A stretch of 64,000 bases of DNA. It comes from Devosia sp. (GTDB lineage: Bacteria; Pseudomonadota; Alphaproteobacteria; Rhizobiales; Devosiaceae). Shown piece after piece: positions 9,255-17,461 of this stretch; within the stretch, counting starts at the first letter, position 1; every line of letters starts with the position of its first letter. Under the pieces are notes generated by a model that did no database searches, was not told where the DNA came from, and was given only the letters and a program-made list of their open reading frames with translations. The stretch covers positions 124,001-188,000 of the forward strand of contig NZ_JAFKHE010000014.1 in NCBI RefSeq assembly GCF_017307495.1, written 5' to 3'. The position numbers and the translations under genes were made by a program.

Positions 9255-10214
9255 TCAGCCTCCGAACTGGAATGCCGACTGTCCCACCAGGCGCTTGCGC
9301 AGGTAGCCCGAGAGCCAGTCGATGGAAACGACGGTGACGAACAGCAGGATGATGATGGCATAGGTCTTGGCGGCGTGGTCGCGGCCGATCGACAGCCGGA
9401 ACACCTCGCCGATGCCGCCGCTGCCAACTGCCCCGATGATGGTCGAGGCGCGCACGTTGATCTCGGTGCGCAGCAGCGCATAGGAGATGAAATTGGGCAT
9501 CACCTGGGGCACCAGCCCGTAGCGCACCCGCTCCAGCCAGCTGCCTCCGACCGCGCGCAACCCCTCGTCGGGCTTCATGTCGGCGTTCTCGACGACCTCG
9601 AAGAACAGCTTGCCGAGCGCCCCCACCGTATGCAGGGCGACCGCCGCGATGGCCGCGATCGGGCCGATGGAGAGGATCGCCACCAGCATGCCGGCCACCA
9701 CGATCTCGGGAAAGGCCCGCAGCACTTCGAAGCCGCGCCTCGCCGCGAAGCGCACCAGCCGCGATCCGGTGATGTTGCTCGCCGCAAAAAAGCACAGCCC
9801 GAATGCCAGCACGAAGCCCATCAGGGTGGAGACCACCGCGATGTTGATGGTCACCAGCATCTGGTAGAAATACTCGGGCAGGTAGAGGTCGCCGATCAGG
9901 TAGACCCGTCCTACTTCGTAGTCATACTTGAACGACCCGTCGGCATGGGGCGAAGGCAGGTCGAACAGCGCGCGCACGATCTCCATCGCATCGTCGGGCT
10001 GGAAGTGGATAAAGAAATCGAAGAAGTACGGCAGGCGCTCGAAGAACTTGCCGGAATTGGCGGCGTTGGCGAACCACAGCGCGCCAAGGAGAACGGCCAG
10101 CAGCGCCGCAAGCGACAGGATCGTATAGACCCGCCGCGTCCGCACCAGCGCGCGGTAGTGATCGTGGACGACGCGCCCCGCATCCGTCAATCCGCCCTGG
10201 TCCAACGTCGCCAT
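9255..10214 (-). CDS. phnE: Phosphonate ABC transporter permease PhnE (first copy)
   Basis: 319-aa inner-membrane permease starting at ATG 10214 (MATLDQGGLT) behind an AGGGCAGG ribosome binding site; an in-frame earlier start would add a poorly conserved tail. Membrane segments lie near 35-55 and through the C-terminal half, with the loop signature S-T-I-I-G-A-V-G-S-G-G-I-G near residue 255. It imports phosphonates together with PhnC (ATPase), PhnD (binding protein) and the downstream second permease. An intercistronic hairpin lies between it and phnD. Confidence 0.93.
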   Translation of the reverse strand: MATLDQGGLTDAGRVVHDHYRALVRTRRVYTILSLAALLAVLLGALWFANAANSGKFFERLPYFFDFFIHFQPDDAMEIVRALFDLPSPHADGSFKYDYEVGRVYLIGDLYLPEYFYQMLVTINIAVVSTLMGFVLAFGLCFFAASNITGSRLVRFAARRGFEVLRAFPEIVVAGMLVAILSIGPIAAIAAVALHTVGALGKLFFEVVENADMKPDEGLRAVGGSWLERVRYGLVPQVMPNFISYALLRTEINVRASTIIGAVGSGGIGEVFRLSIGRDHAAKTYAIIILLFVTVVSIDWLSGYLRKRLVGQSAFQFGG

Positions 10215-10240
10215 GCCTGCCCTGACCGCTTGCGCAAAAC

Positions 10241-10267
10241 GGGCGGCGCCATGGTGTGGCACCGCCC
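10241..10267 (-). terminator. Intercistronic hairpin between phnD and phnE
   Basis: Inverted repeat with 10-bp arms, 9 of 10 paired (10241-10250 and 10258-10267), and a 7-nt loop. On the transcribed minus strand it is followed by GTTTTGC. The U-run is weak, so it may act as a partial terminator or as a stabiliser giving more phnCD than phnEE message. Confidence 0.5.
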
Positions 10268-10284
10268 CGGGTTATTGGGTTGGA

Positions 10285-11199
10285 TCAACCGCCGATGGTC
10301 GCCTTGCGGGCGTCGATGATCGGCTGGTAGAATTCGGCGCTGACCGGGGCATAGCCCTTGAAGTCGCCGTTCTCGATGGCGCGGAAGCAGTCGTAGTCGG
10401 CAGCCGGAAGCTCGGTGAAGAACTTCACGATCTTGTCCTTGAGGTCCTGCGGCAGGTCCTTGCGCATCACGGTCGGACCGTTCGGGATCAGTGGCGACTG
10501 CCAGATCTCGACCACGTCTTCCATGTCGAGCATGCCCTTGTCGACCATCGAGCGGATGTTGCCCGAGGTGTAGCCCTCGGAGAACTCACCGACGCCCGAG
10601 GCCCAGGTGACGGCCACGTCGACCTTCTTGTCGAGCAGGGCCAGCACGTTGTTCTCGTGCCCGCCGTTGAACGAGGTCTCGGAGAAGTACTCGTCCGGCT
10701 TCATGCCGCCGAGCGCCGGATCCTGCGGCAGGGTCACCAGCGGGATCAGGTAGCCCGAGGTCGAATCCGGGTCGGCGTAGCCGAGCTTCTTGCCCTTGGC
10801 TTCGGCCAGCGAGGCGATGCCGGAATCCTTGCGGGCCAGCATCACCGAGTGATAGCCCATCGACCCGTCGGTCTGGACGGTGGTGAGGAACGGCTCGACC
10901 GCGTCGGGATTGGCGAGGTAGGCCTTGGCAAAGCCCGAGGCGCCGAGGCTGGCGACATCGAGCGTGCCGCCGAGCAGGCCCTGGATCACGCCGTCATAGT
11001 CGGCGGCTGGGAACAGCTGCACTTCCTTGACGCCGAGGGCAGCCGGGAGCTTGTCGATCAGGCACTGGTTGTCGGCGAGGCGATCGGCCTCGTTCTCGCC
11101 GCCGAGCAGGCCGATGCGGATCGCATCCTGGGCCAGGGCCGGGGTTGCGAGGGCGAAGACGGCGACGCTCGCCATCATGACGTTACGGATCGCGGACAT
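10285..11199 (-). CDS. phnD: Phosphonate ABC transporter substrate-binding protein PhnD
   Basis: 304-aa periplasmic binding protein. A Sec signal peptide is clear: positively charged start, hydrophobic stretch, and A-L-A-Q cleavage region at about residues 21-24. The mature protein begins DAIRIGLLGGENEADRLADN, typical of PhnD, which binds 2-aminoethylphosphonate and other phosphonates. Start ATG 11199 has an AAAGGAG ribosome binding site. It lies between phnC and the two phnE genes in one minus-strand operon. Confidence 0.95.
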   Translation of the reverse strand: MSAIRNVMMASVAVFALATPALAQDAIRIGLLGGENEADRLADNQCLIDKLPAALGVKEVQLFPAADYDGVIQGLLGGTLDVASLGASGFAKAYLANPDAVEPFLTTVQTDGSMGYHSVMLARKDSGIASLAEAKGKKLGYADPDSTSGYLIPLVTLPQDPALGGMKPDEYFSETSFNGGHENNVLALLDKKVDVAVTWASGVGEFSEGYTSGNIRSMVDKGMLDMEDVVEIWQSPLIPNGPTVMRKDLPQDLKDKIVKFFTELPAADYDCFRAIENGDFKGYAPVSAEFYQPIIDARKATIGG

Positions 11200-11291
11200 G
11201 GATAGTCTCCTTTGGTGACGCGATTGGCTTTCCGCCGCCTGCCGCGCCGCACGAGCAGGCGGCTGGCCGGCAGGTGCGGAAACTCTGGATT

Positions 11292-12164
11292 TCAGTTGGG
11301 AAGACCGGCCGAAGCCAGCGGAGCCTCGAGGGCACCGGCGGGCAGGTCGGCATGCTTCTTCTTTTTCTTCTTGGGAACGATGGCTTCGAGGCTGGTCGAG
11401 GTCATCTCCTCGGAGAACGCTTCCTCGAGGCCGTCGGCGCCGTAGAGCTCGCGTGCCACCTCGGTCGTCAGTTCATCCGGCGTGCCGTCGAATACCACCT
11501 TGCCGGCCGCCATGCCGATGATCCGCTCGCAATAGGCGCGGGCGGTATCGAGCGTGTGCAGGTTGGTGATGACGGTGATCCCCTGCTCCTCGTTGATGGC
11601 GGCGAGGGAGTCCATCACGACCTTGGCGTTGCGCGGATCGAGCGAGGCGATCGGCTCGTCGGCCAGGATCACCCTGGGCTCCTGCATCAGGGCGCGGGCG
11701 ATGGCGACGCGCTGCTGCTGACCGCCCGACAGGGTCTGGGCCCACTGGCTGGCAGTCTGGGCGATGTCGAGGCGCTCCAGCGCCTTGAGCGCCATCAGTT
11801 GCTCCTGTTCGGAGAAGATCTGCAGCAGCGACAGCAGCGAATTGCGCCGGTTGAGGCGCCCGAGCATGACGTTGGTGAGCACGTCGAGGCGCGGCACCAG
11901 GTTGAACTGCTGGAAGATCATGGCGCAGTCGCGCTGCCAGTCGCGCAGGGCCTGCCCGCGCAGCGCCGACACCGGCGCGCCGTCGAACTCGATCCGCCCC
12001 TCACTGACGTCGATCAGCCGGTTGATCATGCGCAGCAGGGTCGACTTGCCGGCGCCGGATCGACCGATGATGCCAACCATCTGGCCCGCGGGGATATCGA
12101 GGCTGATGTCCGCAACGGCCGTCTTGGCGCCGAAGCGCCGCGTCACGTTGGAAATCTTGAGCAT
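11292..12164 (-). CDS. phnC: Phosphonate ABC transporter ATP-binding protein PhnC
   Basis: 290-aa ATPase from ATG 12164 (an in-frame GTG three codons upstream is possible). Walker A is G-R-S-G-A-G-K-S (about 34-41), the signature L-S-G-G-Q-Q-Q-R lies near 147-154, and Walker B is [11 protein letters not shown] near 168-178. It energises phosphonate import through the two PhnE permeases. The C-terminus is unusual: after the ATPase fold comes V-P-K-K-K-K-K-K-H then about 20 alanine/leucine/proline-rich residues, absent from typical PhnC. A Pho-box-like repeat upstream suggests its own promoter, separate from phnG-L. Confidence 0.95.
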   Translation of the reverse strand: MLKISNVTRRFGAKTAVADISLDIPAGQMVGIIGRSGAGKSTLLRMINRLIDVSEGRIEFDGAPVSALRGQALRDWQRDCAMIFQQFNLVPRLDVLTNVMLGRLNRRNSLLSLLQIFSEQEQLMALKALERLDIAQTASQWAQTLSGGQQQRVAIARALMQEPRVILADEPIASLDPRNAKVVMDSLAAINEEQGITVITNLHTLDTARAYCERIIGMAAGKVVFDGTPDELTTEVARELYGADGLEEAFSEEMTSTSLEAIVPKKKKKKHADLPAGALEAPLASAGLPN

Positions 12165-12222
12165 GCCCGGCACCCCGTCCCTCTAGCGGGACTGAGACCT
12201 ATGCCGGCTTGACGAAGCCCGC

Positions 12223-12249
12223 ATGAAGGTTGGATGACGTGTTCGTGAC
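12223..12249 (-). promoter_or_regulatory. Pho-box-like tandem repeat upstream of phnC
   Basis: On the minus strand, GTCAC, GTCAT and TTCAT recur exactly 11 bp apart (plus-strand 5-mers begin at 12245, 12234 and 12223), the spacing of PhoB direct-repeat half-sites. The block ends about 59 bp before the phnC start and after the hairpin that follows the acetyltransferase gene, consistent with a phosphate-starvation promoter for phnCDEE. Confidence 0.55.
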
Positions 12250-12274
12250 GGTGCAAAAGTCGGCCCACAAAGCA

Positions 12275-12304
12275 GATAAACCGCTGCGCTGGCAGCGGTT
12301 TATC
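12275..12304 (-). terminator. Strong hairpin after the phn acetyltransferase gene
   Basis: Perfect inverted repeat: 13-bp arms (12275-12287 and 12292-12304, GATAAACCGCTGC and its complement) with a 4-nt loop, 28 bp downstream of the acetyltransferase stop. There is no long U-run. It probably closes the phnG-to-acetyltransferase transcript or separates it from phnC. Confidence 0.65.
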
Positions 12305-12332
12305 GGCCGAGGAGCAGGTGCAGACAGCTCGG

Positions 12333-12941
12333 TTATTCGTACTTCTCGAGAAAGGCCTCGATCGTCAGCGCGCGGAAATCCGGCAGCGCCGCATGCAGCT
12401 TCTCATGCTCCCAGTCCCACCAGCCGAGCGCCAGCAGGCGGTCGGCGATCGGCCTGGGAAATCGCTCGCGGATCGGCCGCGCCGGCACCCCCACCGCGAT
12501 GGCGAAGTCGGCGACATCCTTCGTCACCACCGCATTGGAACCGATGATCGCGCCATGGCCGATCTTCACCCCGGGCATGATCACGGCGCCATGACCGATC
12601 CAGGTGTCGTGCCCGACCTCGATGCCGTGCTCGGCGCGCCAGTCGAAGAAGCCCTGGTCATCGTCCTCGCCGTCGAAATACCAGCTCGAACGATAGGTGA
12701 AGTGATGCAGCGACGCGCGCTGCATCGGGTGCTTGCTGGCATAGATGCGCACATGCGCCGCGATGTTGGCGAACTTGCCGATCTCAGCGTAGGCGATCTG
12801 CGTGTTCTCGACGCAATAGGAATAGTCGCCCAGCCTCGAGTGCGCGACATGGCAGCCAGCCCCCACCTCGGTGTACCGGCCGATCACGGAACTCCGCACG
12901 TCGGCCGTCTCGTGGATGAACGGCGTCTCGCTGAGCCTCAT
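12333..12941 (-). CDS. Hexapeptide-repeat acetyltransferase of the phosphonate locus
   Basis: 202-aa left-handed beta-helix protein of the DapH/GlmU-type transferase family that recurs in phosphonate operons. Isoleucine/valine-led hexapeptide repeats run through about 10-60 and 108-160, including V-G-H-D-T-W-I-G-H-G-A and I-G-S-N-A-V-V-T-K-D-V. ATG 12941 overlaps the phnL stop as ATGA, so it is translationally coupled to the C-P lyase operon. By analogy it may acetylate an aminoalkylphosphonate or a ribosyl-phosphonate intermediate, but the substrate is not shown by sequence. It is not the GNAT-type PhnO of Escherichia coli. Confidence 0.85.
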   Translation of the reverse strand: MRLSETPFIHETADVRSSVIGRYTEVGAGCHVAHSRLGDYSYCVENTQIAYAEIGKFANIAAHVRIYASKHPMQRASLHHFTYRSSWYFDGEDDDQGFFDWRAEHGIEVGHDTWIGHGAVIMPGVKIGHGAIIGSNAVVTKDVADFAIAVGVPARPIRERFPRPIADRLLALGWWDWEHEKLHAALPDFRALTIEAFLEKYE

Positions 12942-13642
12942 GCCGCCTTCCTTGCCGCGAACAGGGTCACATCGACGATCCGGTCGGCGACCAGCGCCCG
13001 CACTTCCTCGTCGTGGAAGATGCCGAGCAGCGCCGCGCCGGCCTGCTTCTTTTCGGCGATCATCTCGACCACGACGCCGCGATTGGTGGCGTCGAGCGAG
13101 GCCGTCGGCTCGTCGAGCAGCAACACCGGATGGTCCGTTATGAAGCCGCGCGCGATGTTGACGCGCTGCTGCTCGCCCCCCGAGAAGGTGGCCGGCGGCA
13201 GCGACCACAGCCGCTCCGGCAGGTTGAGCCGGGCCAGCAGGGCCCGCGCCCTCTCCGTCGCCTCGTCCCGTGCCACGCCCCGACTGACCAGCGGCTCGGC
13301 CACCACGTCGAGGGTTGTGACACGCGGCACGGTGCGCAGGAACTGGCTGACATAACCGATCGTGTCGCGGCGCAGCTCGAGCACCACGCGCGCGCTGGCG
13401 GTGGCGAGGTCGACGGGTGCGCCATGATGGATCAGGCTGATCGAGCCGGCGTCGACGCCGTAGTTGCCGTAGACCATCTTGAGCAGGCTCGACTTGCCGG
13501 CGCCCGACGGGCCGCCCAGCACGACGCACTCGCCGGCATGGACCTCGAACCCGACACCCGAGACGACGGGCAGCACGATGCCGTCGCGCAGGTGCATGGT
13601 GAAGGATTTCGCGACGTCGCGGACGGAGAGGAGGGGGGTCAT
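12938..13642 (-). CDS. phnL: C-P lyase complex subunit / ABC-type ATPase PhnL
   Basis: 234-aa ABC-type ATPase from ATG 13642; an upstream in-frame extension reads through a palindromic repeat and is not real. Walker A G-P-S-G-A-G-K-S-S (about 39-47), signature F-S-G-G-E-Q-Q-R (about 150-157) and Walker B L-L-L-D-E-P-T-A-S-L-D (about 171-181) are present. PhnL works with the C-P lyase core (PhnG, H, I, J, K) in cleaving the carbon-phosphorus bond, probably in ribosylating the phosphonate substrate or remodelling the complex. It shares a 4-bp overlap with the acetyltransferase gene. Confidence 0.94.
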   Translation of the reverse strand: MTPLLSVRDVAKSFTMHLRDGIVLPVVSGVGFEVHAGECVVLGGPSGAGKSSLLKMVYGNYGVDAGSISLIHHGAPVDLATASARVVLELRRDTIGYVSQFLRTVPRVTTLDVVAEPLVSRGVARDEATERARALLARLNLPERLWSLPPATFSGGEQQRVNIARGFITDHPVLLLDEPTASLDATNRGVVVEMIAEKKQAGAALLGIFHDEEVRALVADRIVDVTLFAARKAA

Positions 13643-13670
13643 CGCCTTGCTCCAAGATCGTGCCTCGCGC

Positions 13671-13801
13671 CTCTCATCCGGCGCTTCGCGCCACCTTCTC
13701 CCCGACGGGGAGAAGAATAGGCGGCGGCCAGATCGGGGCACGCTGTTCCTCTCCCCGTCGGGGAGAGGGTGGATCGGCCGAAGGCCGAGACGGATGAGGG
13801 G
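13671..13801. repeat. RIME-like intergenic palindromic element between phnL and phnK
   Basis: About 130-bp inverted-repeat element. One end reads CTCATCCGGCGCTTCGCGCC and the other is nearly its reverse complement (…GCCGAAGGCCGAGACGGATGAGG). Inside are two smaller palindromes built on CTCCCC-GACGGGGAG. It resembles the rhizobial intergenic mosaic element family and can fold into a large cruciform in the operon message. Confidence 0.7.
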
Positions 13802-13818
13802 TTGGTGCGCACTGCTCA

Positions 13819-14595
13819 TCACACCTGCAAGATCGAACTGACGAGCAGCTGCGTGTATGCCTCGCGCGGGTCGTCGAGCACGCGGTCGGTGAGGCCCTGC
13901 TCGATGACGTGCCCGTCCTTCATCACCATCATGCGGTGGCTGAGGAGCCGCGCCACGGCGAGATCGTGCGTCACGATGATGGCCGAAAGCCCGAGGTCCG
14001 AGACGAGGCCGCGGATCAGGTCGAGCAGGCGCGCCTGCACCGAGACATCGAGGCCGCCGGTCGGCTCGTCCATGAAGACCAGCCGCGGATGCGTCACGAG
14101 GTTGCGGGCGATCTGCAACCGCTGCCGCATGCCGCCCGAGAACGAGCGCGGCTCGTCGTCGACGCGGTCCTCGGCGATCTCGACGCGGCCCAGCCAGTCG
14201 ATCGCGGTCGAGCGGATCCTGCCGTAGTGCCGGTCGCCGACCGCCATCATCCGCTCGCCCACATTGGCGCCGGCCGAAACGGTCATGCGCAGCCCGTCGG
14301 CCGGGTTCTGGTGCACGAAGCCCCAGTCGGTGCGCATCAGGAAGCGGCGCTCGGCCTCGCTCAGGTCGTAGAGATTGCGCCAGACGTCGTCGCGCATCCG
14401 GTACTCGGCGACGCCGGACGTCGGCTCGAGCCGGGTCGACAGGACATTGAGCAGCGTCGTCTTGCCCGAGCCGCTCTCGCCGACAATGGCCAGCACTTCG
14501 CCCGGCCAGAGCTCGAACGACACGTCGGCGCAGCCGCGGCGCGAGCCGTAGTATTTGCTGAGATTGGACACACGCAGGAGGGGTTGGTCAGACAT
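13819..14595 (-). CDS. phnK: C-P lyase complex ATPase subunit PhnK
   Basis: 258-aa ABC-type ATPase related to oligopeptide transporter ATPases. Walker A G-E-S-G-S-G-K-T-T lies near 36-44, the signature F-S-G-G-M-R-Q-R near 153-160, Walker B V-F-M-D-E-P-T-G-G-L-D near 174-184, and the H-loop T-H-D near 207. PhnK docks on the PhnGHIJ core and is needed for phosphonate cleavage in vivo. It is flanked by repeat elements on both sides rather than by overlapping genes. Confidence 0.95.
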   Translation of the reverse strand: MSDQPLLRVSNLSKYYGSRRGCADVSFELWPGEVLAIVGESGSGKTTLLNVLSTRLEPTSGVAEYRMRDDVWRNLYDLSEAERRFLMRTDWGFVHQNPADGLRMTVSAGANVGERMMAVGDRHYGRIRSTAIDWLGRVEIAEDRVDDEPRSFSGGMRQRLQIARNLVTHPRLVFMDEPTGGLDVSVQARLLDLIRGLVSDLGLSAIIVTHDLAVARLLSHRMMVMKDGHVIEQGLTDRVLDDPREAYTQLLVSSILQV

Positions 14596-14621
14596 CGACG
14601 TCTCCGATGCTGGGGGATGTC

Positions 14622-14722
14622 AGCTCCCCTCCCCCTTGAGGGGAGGGGCGGGGGGTTGGGGTCCATCGGTGATCCACTGAACCACCCCCTCCCTCGATCC
14701 CTCCCCTCAAGGGGGAGGGAGG
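14622..14722. repeat. Intergenic palindromic repeat, copy A (phnJ-phnK gap)
   Basis: About 100 bp bounded by CTCCCCTCCCCC at one end and GGGGGAGGGA at the other, with inner inverted segments and the shared core GGGGTCCATCGGT. It is nearly identical, in the same orientation, to the element at 15650-15750, so the two copies are direct repeats flanking phnJ. Confidence 0.75.
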
Positions 14723-14745
14723 CGACGAACCGAGATGCCGCGTAC

Positions 14746-15624
14746 TCATTCCGCCGCCTCCAGCGCATGTCCGGCGAGCGTGCCGCGATGGCCGTGTTCA
14801 CGGCGGTCTTCGCAGTTGTCGGTGTCCGAGCACACGAACATGTGCCCACCGTGATCGTCGAGGATCACCTCGTCGAGATAGACCCCGGTCGCCCCGCACA
14901 GCGCGCACGGCTCCTCGAAATGCTGAATCTCGAACGGATGATCCTCGAAATCGAGGCTCACCACTTCCGTGTAGGGCGGCACCGCATAGATGCGCTTCTC
15001 GCGCCCGGCACCGAACAGTTGCAGCGCCTCGCTCATGTGCATCTTGGGGTTGTCGAACTTCGGCGTCGGCGACGGATCCATCACGTAGCGGCCCTCGACC
15101 TTGACCGGGTAGGCGTAGGTCGTGGCGATGCGCCCGTGCTTGGCGATGTCCTCATAGAGCTTCACATGCATCAGCCCGTATTCCTCGAGCGCATGCATCT
15201 TGCGCGTTTCGGTCTCGCGCGGCTCGAGGTAGCGCAGCGGTTCGGGAATCGGCACCTGGTAGACCAGCACCTGGCCCTCGGTCAGCGTCCTTTCCGGGAT
15301 GCGGTGGCGCGTCTGGATGATCGAAGCCTCGGCCGTATGCGTGGTCACCGCGACATTGGCCACCTTGGCGAAGAAGGCCCGGATCGAGACGGCATTGGTG
15401 GTGTCGTCGGCACCCTGGTCGATGACCTTGAGCACATCCTCGGGCCCGATGATCGAGGCCGTGATCTGCACGCCGCCCGTGCCCCAGCCGTACGGCATCG
15501 GCATCTCCCGGCTCGCGAACGGCACCTGGTAGCCCGGGACGGCGATGGCCTTGAGGATGGCCCGCCGGATCATCCGCTTGGTCTGCTCGTCGAGGTAAGC
15601 GAAGTTGTAAGCTGCGACGTTCAT
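14746..15624 (-). CDS. phnJ: C-P lyase radical SAM enzyme PhnJ
   Basis: 292-aa alpha-D-ribose 1-methylphosphonate 5-phosphate C-P lyase, the enzyme that breaks the carbon-phosphorus bond by radical chemistry. The four conserved cysteines C240, C243, C265 and C271 (C-x2-C-x21-C-x5-C) bind the 4Fe-4S cluster, and the V-P-G31-Y-Q segment holds the glycyl-radical glycine; each is offset by one from E. coli numbering. ATG 15624 (MNVAAYNFAY) is the family start; the longer frame upstream runs through repeat DNA. It lies between two copies of the same palindromic repeat. Confidence 0.97.
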   Translation of the reverse strand: MNVAAYNFAYLDEQTKRMIRRAILKAIAVPGYQVPFASREMPMPYGWGTGGVQITASIIGPEDVLKVIDQGADDTTNAVSIRAFFAKVANVAVTTHTAEASIIQTRHRIPERTLTEGQVLVYQVPIPEPLRYLEPRETETRKMHALEEYGLMHVKLYEDIAKHGRIATTYAYPVKVEGRYVMDPSPTPKFDNPKMHMSEALQLFGAGREKRIYAVPPYTEVVSLDFEDHPFEIQHFEEPCALCGATGVYLDEVILDDHGGHMFVCSDTDNCEDRREHGHRGTLAGHALEAAE

Positions 15625-15649
15625 TCCGCGTTCCTCGCGAACTTTTCTG

Positions 15650-15750
15650 GCTCCCCTCCCCCTTGTGGGGAGGGGCTGGGGGTGGGGGTCCATCGGTATT
15701 TTGCCGGACCACCCCCTCCCTCGGTCCCTCCCCTCAAGGGGGAGGGAAGG
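15650..15750. repeat. Intergenic palindromic repeat, copy B (phnI-phnJ gap)
   Basis: Same element as 14622-14722, same orientation, differing at scattered positions mainly in the middle. Ends CTCCCCTCCCCC and GGGGGAGGGA are shared. The two copies bracket phnJ about 0.9 kb apart. Confidence 0.75.
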
Positions 15751-15766
15751 ACAACTGCGAGCCTTG

Positions 15767-16867
15767 TCATTCCGCCGCCTCCGGATAGGCGTCGTCCCCG
15801 GCCTCCGCCTCGTGCTCGGCGCGCATTTCGCGCAGGAGGCCGAGTTCGCCCTGGAAATCGACATAGTGCGGCAGCTTCAGGTGCTCGACGAAGCCGGTCG
15901 ACTGCACGTTGTCGGAGTGCGAGATGACGAACTCCTCGTCCTGCGCCGGATGGTTCACGTCCTCGCCCAGTTCCCGGGCGCGCAGCGAGCGGTCGCACAG
16001 CGACATCGCCATCGCCTTGCGCTCGGCCTGCCCGAACACCAGCCCGTAGCCGCGGGTGAACTGCGGCGGCACTTTGGCATTGCCCTTGAACTTGTTGACC
16101 ATCTGGCACTCGGTGACCCGGATGCGCCCGAGGTTCACGGCAAAGCCGAACTCTGGGATATCGAGCTCGACCTCGACCTCGCCGATGCGGATTTCACCCA
16201 CGAACGGATGCGAACGGCCATAGCCGCGCTGCGTCGAATAGCCGAGGGCGAGCAGGAACCCCTCGTCGCCGCGCGCCAGCGCCTGCAGGCGCCGATCACG
16301 GCTCAGCGGGAACTCCATGGGTTCGCGCGTCAGGTCGCCGATCTCGTCCTGCGGCTCGTTGACGTCGTCCTCGGTCAGGCCCTCATGGCCGAGCAAGTCC
16401 GTGACCCGCGGGGCCCGCTCGGGCTCGCTGTCCCGCGCCACCGGCGTGTCGACCGCACCACCCTCGGCGATCGAGGGATCGAGCAGCCGGTGCGTGTAGT
16501 CGAAGGTCGGGCCGAGCAACTGGCCACCCGGCAGGTCCTTGTAGGTCGCCGAGATGCGCCGCTCGATCTTCATCTCGCCGGTGTCGATAGGACGCGAATA
16601 GCCGAAGCGCGGCAATGTGGTGCGATAGGCCCGGACGAGGAAGATGGCCTCGATCAGGTCGCCGCGCGCCTGGATCAGAGCCAGGGCCGCCAGTTCGCGG
16701 TCGTAGAGCGAGCCCTCGCCCATGGCGCGGTCGACCGCAAGTCCGAGCTGCTCGATGATCTGCTCGATGCGCAACGCCGGGACATTGCGATCGCCACGAC
16801 GGCGGTCGGCCAGCAGGCGGTGGGCATTGGCGATGGCGGCCTCGCCGCCCTTGACGGCAACATACAT
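15767..16867 (-). CDS. phnI: C-P lyase complex subunit PhnI
   Basis: 366-aa core subunit of the C-P lyase complex. With PhnG, PhnH and PhnL it catalyses the nucleosidase-like step that couples phosphonate to the ribose of MgATP. The N-terminus MYVAVKGGEAAIANAHRLLA and the length fit the PhnI family. It starts 3 nt after phnH ends (ATG 16867), consistent with one operon from phnG. Confidence 0.96.
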   Translation of the reverse strand: MYVAVKGGEAAIANAHRLLADRRRGDRNVPALRIEQIIEQLGLAVDRAMGEGSLYDRELAALALIQARGDLIEAIFLVRAYRTTLPRFGYSRPIDTGEMKIERRISATYKDLPGGQLLGPTFDYTHRLLDPSIAEGGAVDTPVARDSEPERAPRVTDLLGHEGLTEDDVNEPQDEIGDLTREPMEFPLSRDRRLQALARGDEGFLLALGYSTQRGYGRSHPFVGEIRIGEVEVELDIPEFGFAVNLGRIRVTECQMVNKFKGNAKVPPQFTRGYGLVFGQAERKAMAMSLCDRSLRARELGEDVNHPAQDEEFVISHSDNVQSTGFVEHLKLPHYVDFQGELGLLREMRAEHEAEAGDDAYPEAAE

Positions 16868-16870
16868 GGC

Positions 16871-17461
16871 TCAGGCCTCCGAAATGCGGGTGGTGCGCGG
16901 CAGCGCGACGAGCGCGCCGTCGCGGACGATCAGTATGTCGATGCCGCGCGGAAAGCGCTCGCGGTTGTCGGCCCACTGCGCGAGGAAATCGCCGCCCGGC
17001 AGCGGCAACTCGGTGTCGAGACGGTTCTTGATGCCGGGCCCCTTGAGGGTGACGCGCTGTGTGCCGGCAGCAGCGGCCAGCACCACTGTGGTCGAACGGT
17101 CCGGGTACTCGTCTGTCCCCTGCCCCAGCACGTCGAGCTTCGGCAGGTGGCGCGCCTCGGTCACCAGCGCGAACTGCGCCTGCGAGGGATCGGCGGTCAG
17201 CGGCGCGCCGCAATGGAAGGCCAGCCAGCCGGTCACCGCCTCGCTCGACGCCAGCACGGGGTCGAGCCAAACCAGCGTATCCTGGTCGCAGAGTGTCAGG
17301 GCCAGCGCACCGAGCTCCTGCGTCAGCGGCGCCGGCGGTGCGGCATCGGAGGCGATGGATTGCACTGTGCCTGGACGGGCGAGCGCATCCATGGTGGCGC
17401 GGAACACCGACTGCGCGCCCAGCACCCGGTCGGTAAAGCCGCCTTCGATCACTGCATCCAT
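16871..17461 (-). CDS. phnH: C-P lyase complex subunit PhnH
   Basis: 196-aa PhnH-family protein (N-terminus MDAVIEGGFTDRVLGAQSVF), a structural core subunit of the PhnGHIJ complex whose fold resembles PLP transferases without the cofactor. ATG 17461 overlaps the phnG TGA in a 4-bp ATGA junction, so the two are translationally coupled. Length is normal. Confidence 0.95.
   Translation of the reverse strand: MDAVIEGGFTDRVLGAQSVFRATMDALARPGTVQSIASDAAPPAPLTQELGALALTLCDQDTLVWLDPVLASSEAVTGWLAFHCGAPLTADPSQAQFALVTEARHLPKLDVLGQGTDEYPDRSTTVVLAAAAGTQRVTLKGPGIKNRLDTELPLPGGDFLAQWADNRERFPRGIDILIVRDGALVALPRTTRISEA

Noticed and set aside
10270-10290. FNR-like sequence near the phnD stop
   Set aside because: TTGGATCAA lacks the 4-bp spacer between half-sites.
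12942-13655. 440-aa reading of the acetyltransferase through the phnL region
   Set aside because: The upstream part is out of frame with phnL, which has Walker motifs. ATG 12941 with its ATGA overlap is the natural start.
13671-15750. CRISPR-like array in the phn locus
   Set aside because: The repeats are few, differ from each other, are palindromic mosaics and lack regular spacers and cas genes.
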